A stretch of DNA of 64,000 nucleotides from Steinernema hermaphroditum (Eukaryota > Nematoda > Chromadorea > Rhabditida > Steinernematidae): assembly GCA_030435675.1 (NCBI GenBank), contig CM059625.1, forward strand, positions 1,550,001 to 1,614,000, written 5' to 3'. Shown in pieces: positions 59,007 through 64,000 of the stretch (its first letter is position 1; each line of letters begins with the position of its first letter). The notes under the pieces were generated by a model, which worked only from the letters and a program-made list of their open reading frames with translations, was not told where the DNA came from and ran no database searches. The position numbers and the translations under genes were made by a program.

Positions 59007-61334
59007 ATGGTGTCTTTGAGGGGCTCCCTTCTCCTGGGCCTGCTTGTCACTTGCAACGGTATTTGACGTTTCATTCAAGGATACACATATTCACTTGGCT
59101 GTTTTAGTGCTTCTTGTCCAATGTGCCTTGAACCTCAACATGAATGTCGAGGACATGGAGAAGCGCTACTACAACGGGCGGGCGCTAGATATTCCTCTCG
59201 GTGAAGAGGGCACTCACGAGCTGCACGGACACTGGATTGGCCAGGCCCTCAGTGGTCTTATGGCAGCTGTAGCTACTGAACGGTACCTGCTCCTTTCCGT
59301 TCTGTTCTATTTGTATTTGCTTCTAGAGCCGAGAACATCGCTAAGCATCATCGCGATGAGCTTTTCGCGTGCTCCAAGAAAGCCAGTGACATTCATCAAC
59401 ACGCCAAGTGCGTTGTGAAGTCGCTCGATGCGCCTGACCACAAGGAAGAGAAAGTGATCCAGGTGGAAGAGGCGAAGGCCGAGGACAACGACGTTCAGTG
59501 GGTCGGAGGAATGGCCGTCGCTCGCGCCAAGCGCAGTGCTGGACCCAGGGTTGTGTCTAAGTCCTCGTACACCCTCAACGACGACAATGATGCTAACCCG
59601 TTCGCGATGCTTGCCAAGCATCTTACCAGCACCGTCCGTGCGATGAAGCATAAGAAGGGAGCTGAAAGGTGCGTTAATTCTTTCCAGTCAATGCTGCTAC
59701 TTGATTTGTCTTACTATGATCGCATGACCTTGTATAATTTTGCGCTTTTCAGCTGGCACGAGACTCTTCTCAAAGTTAAGAAACTCGAACATCAGCAAAA
59801 GGAAGAAGATGCCAAGCGCGATGCTCTGAAGAAACGCCTCCGCTCTATGATCGAGGCTATGCCTGAAAACGTCGATACCACCCACAAGCAGCAAGCCCTC
59901 AAGCAGTTGGAAGAGGTCGAACACCCTAAGAACATGACCGATGTTGAAGCGAAGAAGGAAGCCATCCGAATCCCAATGCAGCTCATGCGCGAAGCCGTCA
60001 AGATTGGCATGCAGTTGACCGGAAAGAACGTGTCACACTTCGACGACAAAACCATCAAAATGGTTTCTCCGCGCTTCTTCAGCGTTGTGCCTGACCAGGA
60101 CAACGACGAAACCGTATGTGGTCCTTTCTTGGTTACGGTACACAGCAACTCTTTCTATTCAGGTCAATCTCATCTCTCCGTCGCTGTTCAGTCTGCACGA
60201 AGATGGTGATGAACTGGAGCGAGTCCTCAGTCTGCCCGGACTTTTCAAGCGTATGAACCTCAAGGGTCAGGACGCGTGGATGGACTTCATCATCGAAGCC
60301 TCCGGTGTCGGTGATATTGTCGAAGACAAGCTGAAGAAGGACGAGCCCAATGCCAAGCGCGATAAAGAGCTGCGCGGAAGCCGCGGTGAGCCTCTCTATT
60401 TCACGAAGAAGAATGTGACCGAGATGTATGGAGAGGCCGAGACACAGAAGGTGGAGACGTTCGAGAAGCTGGACAAGAGCTACAGCAAGGATCAGGTGAG
60501 TCTTGTGGTCACATCGCATTCCATAAAACGTAAACTCCGTCTTTAGATCGCTGAAATGGACAAGCGCGGATACACTTTCCTCAGCAACGACCAGCTGGAC
60601 CTCGTCTACGGTGACGACTCCCCCTACAAGAGCAACCACTTCAGAGAGGGATTCAAGAACATCAGCAAGGAGCAGCAACTTGACTTCATTATCAACAAGT
60701 ACATACGACACTCACAAATGGCCTTAATCAACGTTTAAATTTCAGCATTCGGGGTATCGCTGCAGCCAAGCCTAACCGCACCAAGCGTGCCATCGAATTC
60801 TCGCCTTTCATTCTGCAAAACCTCGTTTTCGTCGGACAAACACTCTCGCAGCCCGTTACCCTTTCGCCGTTGGTACTTTCTCCCATTACCCTTTCGCCTG
60901 CCGTGCTGGGACCCATCACCCTGAGTCCTTGGGTTTTCATTCCTCTCATCCTCAGTCCTCGTGTCCTCTCGCCTTTGATTGTTTCGCCTCTGGTCGGTTC
61001 GCCCATCATCCTCTCACCCCTGGTTTTGCATCCCCTCATCCTTGTACCTGGCGTTCTCAATCCCTTCATTCTGTCGCCTTTCGTCTTGTCTCCTTTCATC
61101 CTTTCGCCCCAGGCTCTCACGCCGCTTATCCTGTCGCCGTTTGCGTTGTCGCCTCTCATTCTTACGCCTATGGTGTTGTCTCCCTTGATCCTCAGTCCCT
61201 TCGTCCTCTCGCCTATCATCCTTTCACCTCAAACGCTGTTCGCTGTCGTTCTCAGTCCGTACGCTCTGTCGCCTCTCATCGAGAGTAAGCTCACCGCTAG
61301 TGAGGTTGTCCTCTCCCCTAGCTGGCTTAGTTAA
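59007..61334 (+). CDS. MLT-10-like secreted moulting protein
   Basis: Seven exons (59007-59058, 59108-59282, 59327-59668, 59753-60113, 60163-60495, 60547-60698, 60746-61334) with consistent phases give 667 residues. The signal peptide ([16 protein letters not shown]) leads into a polar, charged region with many Lys/Glu and N-glycosylation sites. A dibasic NRTKR near residue 484 could be cleaved by a furin-like protease. The C-terminal part (about 509-648) is a tandem array of 8-residue (P)L(I/V)LSP units. This layout, helical domain then LSP repeats, is that of the nematode MLT-10 family, first found by its moulting-defect phenotype in C. elegans. A role in extracellular matrix renewal at the moult is inferred. 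AATAAA at 61414-61419. Confidence 0.9.
60850..61275 (+). repeat. 24-bp coding minisatellite (LSP repeat)
   Basis: Repeats of roughly 24 bp encode (T/I/V)LSP(x)(V/I)LSP units; the bases ctt(t)cgcc and ctcagtcc recur throughout, with third-position changes between units. Confidence 0.85.
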
Positions 61335-62028
61335 GCGATCCTAGTGTTCGTTACTATAATTTATTTATTTCTTATTTATTCATCATCAGGAACCAAAGTA
61401 GTGTTCTGTACTTAATAAATTATACAGATCTAGCCGGCAAATGTACAACTCCATGAGAGAGTGATGGTGGGTACAGACGAGGGAAAAAAGGAGAACGACG
61501 ACAAAGAAGACCAGTAATATATACAGTAATATATACATATATATACGTGATATTTATTTGTTCGTCAATTGTCTTTTTGTTGTTTCAGAAGATGATTCTG
61601 TTGTCCAATTCTCTTTGTTTGTTTTCACATGCCAATTCGGAGTCCCATCCGAAAAGCGTTCCTCCATAACTGTGCATTTTCAGATTCTGAAATGGAAATT
61701 CGAGGAAGTTGCGGCTGGAAGTCGGTTATTATAGGTGGTGGTGTCAAAGTGTTGTGAGAGGCTTCTCGTTTCTTCAAGCTGATGTTTCCGACGATGGCGC
61801 CGTGGATGGCGACAGCGATCACTGCTGATCTCACATTATCGCTGCCGTTCACTTTTAGTGCAGAAAAAGAAACCATTTACAACTTGGAATTTGTTACCAC
61901 TCCTTCCAGACCAGAACAGAACATTGTCAAAACGCACAAGGACTGTATTCTTCAATAAGAGAAGCTACACACTGAGCAACCATAATTTACACAGTGGAAT
62001 GTAATAACACGCATTCAAAGTTAATTAT
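61335..62028. other. Convergent intergenic region
   Basis: 3' UTR of the MLT-10-like gene (AATAAA 61414-61419) and of QDPR. A short AT microsatellite (tatatacatatatata) lies near 61530. An ORF at 61625-61876 (minus) has no support. Confidence 0.45.
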
Positions 62029-62881
62029 CTAAATCTTTGAAACGACGGTGTTGCCGTTAGTGGTCACGAACTTCAAAAGTGATCCGCTTTCCGGGCGGGC
62101 CGCTGCGTTGATGGTCCAGTTGTGAAGCGACTCGGCAATAAATTCCAAAGGAGTCCATCTGCAATACGATGTTTAATGATCTCCGATGCAGTGTTGCACT
62201 TACGTTGAGTGGTCAGCCTTTGGCATCCACTTCCGGTTCATGGGAGTGTCCAAAGTGACGGGCAAGATGGCGAGCGAACAGGCTCCATCAGGTAGTCCGG
62301 ACCCCTTGGCGGCGAGGCTCTTTGTTAGCTGCTGAACGGCAGCTTTCGCCATGCCGTATCCGATCATTCCGGGAGTACCGTCGACAGCAGGGGCGGCTCC
62401 GGTAAGTTGAATAAGTCCACTTTCTTTCAAATGTTCGGCGGCGATGCGAGCGGAAATTGTTGAGCTCCACACGCTTTGCTTCCACATAAGATCGGCAGTC
62501 TTGATCATGTCGGCGCTGCTGGCATTTCCGCCAGCCCATCCTCCGGCAACGCAGAACACGGCGTCCAATTTATCAGCTCCAAGTGTGGATTTGAGTCTAA
62601 AATGTGTCATAAATTGCAATATTTGCAACATTGTCCAGCAGCATTACCCAGTGAGAATTGACTGCTCCTGTTCTCCCCATGTGGTTGTGGGATCGACAGT
62701 GATAGAGGCGTCGGCCTTATCGTTCTTCTTCAAGTCAATGCTAACTGTCCACTGAAAACAAAAGGGACATTACAAACACACTGTCTATTGCACTCACAAA
62801 CTGCTTAGCCTTAAAATAGTCAACGACAACGGATCCGAGAGCACCGTTTCCACCGTAAACAAGTACGCGTCCTGCAGACAT
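62029..62881 (-). CDS. qdpr: Quinoid dihydropteridine reductase
   Basis: Four exons (62881-62798, 62751-62648, 62596-62204, 62158-62029; phases 0, 2, 2) give 236 residues, close to the 244 of human QDPR. The NAD-binding GGNGALGS is at residues 10-17. [11 protein letters not shown] and a long DLMWKQSV helix match the family, and the catalytic pair is Y143-x3-K147. QDPR regenerates tetrahydrobiopterin from quinonoid dihydrobiopterin using NADH, in the cytosol. It thereby supports phenylalanine, tyrosine and tryptophan hydroxylases. The start is fixed by the family's usual short lead before the first strand (GRVLVYGG). Confidence 0.95.
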
Positions 62882-63138
62882 AATCTGAAAAAAGGATAAT
62901 GAGCGATGGTATTCTCCACAAGATATCGCGAACTTGCAAGGGAGAAAATGCGTAGGAAAATAGGGAAAACACTCATGCAGTTGGCAAGTCAGAATGCGAA
63001 AGTATTCGATATAACTTACATTATGAAACCTGCAGGCTGTCTGACTTAGAAAACCCGCTTGCATTTCCGCTAAAAGCGATAGACACACTGACAACCAGAG
63101 ACATATGGAAATCGCGATACATAATAATCACGACGCAA
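62882..63138. other. Upstream region of QDPR
   Basis: No additional exon was identified. The plus-strand frame at 63105-63293 is very basic and unsupported. Confidence 0.35.
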
Positions 63139-63750
63139 ATAAATGCTCAACCGCTTTGCATGACAGAAAAATAATTGACGTCCGCAAAGGAAGGAAACGA
63201 AAAGGAAAGACCTTTACGGGAAGACGAAGCCCCCGGGTATGGGTATTGATTGCAAAACCCGTTACCAAGAAGTTCTCCTATTACAGCGAATAGCGGGCAA
63301 GGGCTGCGCAGTAAATAACGCGTGCTCGCATGCAGTTGAGAGACTGTGTTTTCGATTTCGAACGGCGATGAGGTATACATATTGCTGCAACAGTGCGAGC
63401 GGAGATCATAAATCATGACAGTAATCAACATTGCGGTCGCAAAAATGCCCGCTGAACTGTAAAAAGGCGAGTGGAATGTGAGAAGACCGGTGTTTGACAA
63501 AATGAGGGACTCTGGTAAGTCGCAATCAGAACCAGAGCAACCCTGAATCGGTACAAAGCATTAGTGGTACATACCGTAAATAACAAAAATGTAAACATGA
63601 AGGCCTTATCGGCATAGAGCAGCAGTGCCTCGTAAACAAAACGGGTAACGACCGCATCGAAGAAGGCGCGATACACCGCGTTTGATCGAATGAGTAGAAG
63701 AAAACGACGAGTAGACCATTAGCCACTGTACCATACGTGGGATGCTTCAT
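63139..63750 (-). pseudogene. Membrane-protein-like ORFs, unresolved
   Basis: On the minus strand, a frame from 63750 reads MKHPTYGTVANGLLVVFFY. A second frame from 63676 reads AVYRAFFDAVVTRFVYEALLLY and FMFTFLLF, then a possible 30-bp intron (too short to be normal) leads to GLLTFHSPFYSSAGIF. Each piece looks like part of a membrane protein, but joining the first and second needs a one-base shift near 63680. Either a decayed gene or an unrecognised exon structure is possible. No family is recognised. Confidence 0.25.
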
Positions 63751-64000
63751 TGCACCTGAAATGTTTGCATTTAGTAAAACTAGACCAAGTTAAGCATTCT
63801 AGAGTACTTAGCTGCGCGCCGTCCCGATATAAGTTGCAGAAACTTAGTCGAAAAACAGAAATATAGAGCGATTACGGTGTAACTGCGCACAAGCGCAAAG
63901 ATTGGTTACAAATAGTAGCACGCGAACAGTTTCATTTCGTTGAAATAGCTGGACGGACGCGACACAGTCAAACGCGCAGGCAAGAGACAAAGCAAGGAAG

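Noticed and set aside
1..64000. CRISPR arrays, rRNA, spliced-leader RNA genes and operons
   Set aside because: No regularly spaced repeats, rRNA cores or SL exon sequence were seen, and same-strand neighbours are too far apart to indicate operons.

Overview
The window is nuclear DNA of a nematode, most likely a rhabditid. Coding regions are split by many short introns (often 41-60 bp) with GT...AG ends and (T)n(C/T)AG acceptors. Recognisable genes include a nematode-specific MLT-10-like moulting protein, a nematode-type F-box/LRR protein, small secreted C-type lectins, SMC2 (MIX-1 in C. elegans) and a dihydropteridine reductase. All gene models were built by hand from reading frames, splice sites and phase consistency, without database searches.

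Layout. 0-9 kb: a truncated F-box/LRR gene (minus), then two paralogous small four-helix membrane proteins (plus) on either side of a minus-strand gene that resembles the Pol I factor TAF1C. 10-14.3 kb: two tandem paralogs with a MADF-like N-terminal region and a shared C-terminal module. 14.3-19.7 kb: gene-poor, with degenerate repeats. 19.8-24.3 kb: an 888-residue protein with 13 C2H2 fingers and two AT-hooks. 25.4-26.6 kb: a secreted S1 protease with an intestinal-type GATA motif and a TATA box. 27.9-32.1 kb: SMC2. 32.5-34.8 kb (minus): a 575-residue protein with a C-terminal ENY2/Sus1-like domain and a tandemly triplicated exon. 35-36.8 kb: four tRNA-Lys(CTT) genes in two divergent pairs. 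37.1-37.9 kb: a second, shorter ENY2-like paralog. 38-44.2 kb: three intronless paralogs of an unnamed nematode family, with a Tc1/mariner-type MITE between the first two and an SLC7 transporter pseudogene fragment before the third. 41.9 and 45.3 kb: two copies of a dispersed repeat of about 0.6 kb. 48.2-51.6 kb: a highly divergent SLC6-like transporter with an extra four-helix C-terminal block. 52.1-54.1 kb: a C-type lectin and its decayed duplicate. 59.0-61.3 kb: the MLT-10-like gene. 62.0-62.9 kb (minus): QDPR. The right end holds unresolved membrane-protein-like ORFs.

Common theme. Local gene duplication dominates: paired four-helix proteins, paired MADF-like genes, paired ENY2-like genes, three intronless paralogs, paired lectins, paired tRNA pairs, an exon triplication and an in-frame tail duplication. 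The most unusual objects are the ENY2-like family (repeat-exon fusion plus a paralog sharing an intron position across the tRNA block), the SLC6-like protein that lacks the canonical TM1 motif and gains four helices, and the in-frame duplicated tail after a stop codon. No operon, CRISPR, rRNA or spliced-leader gene was recognised.
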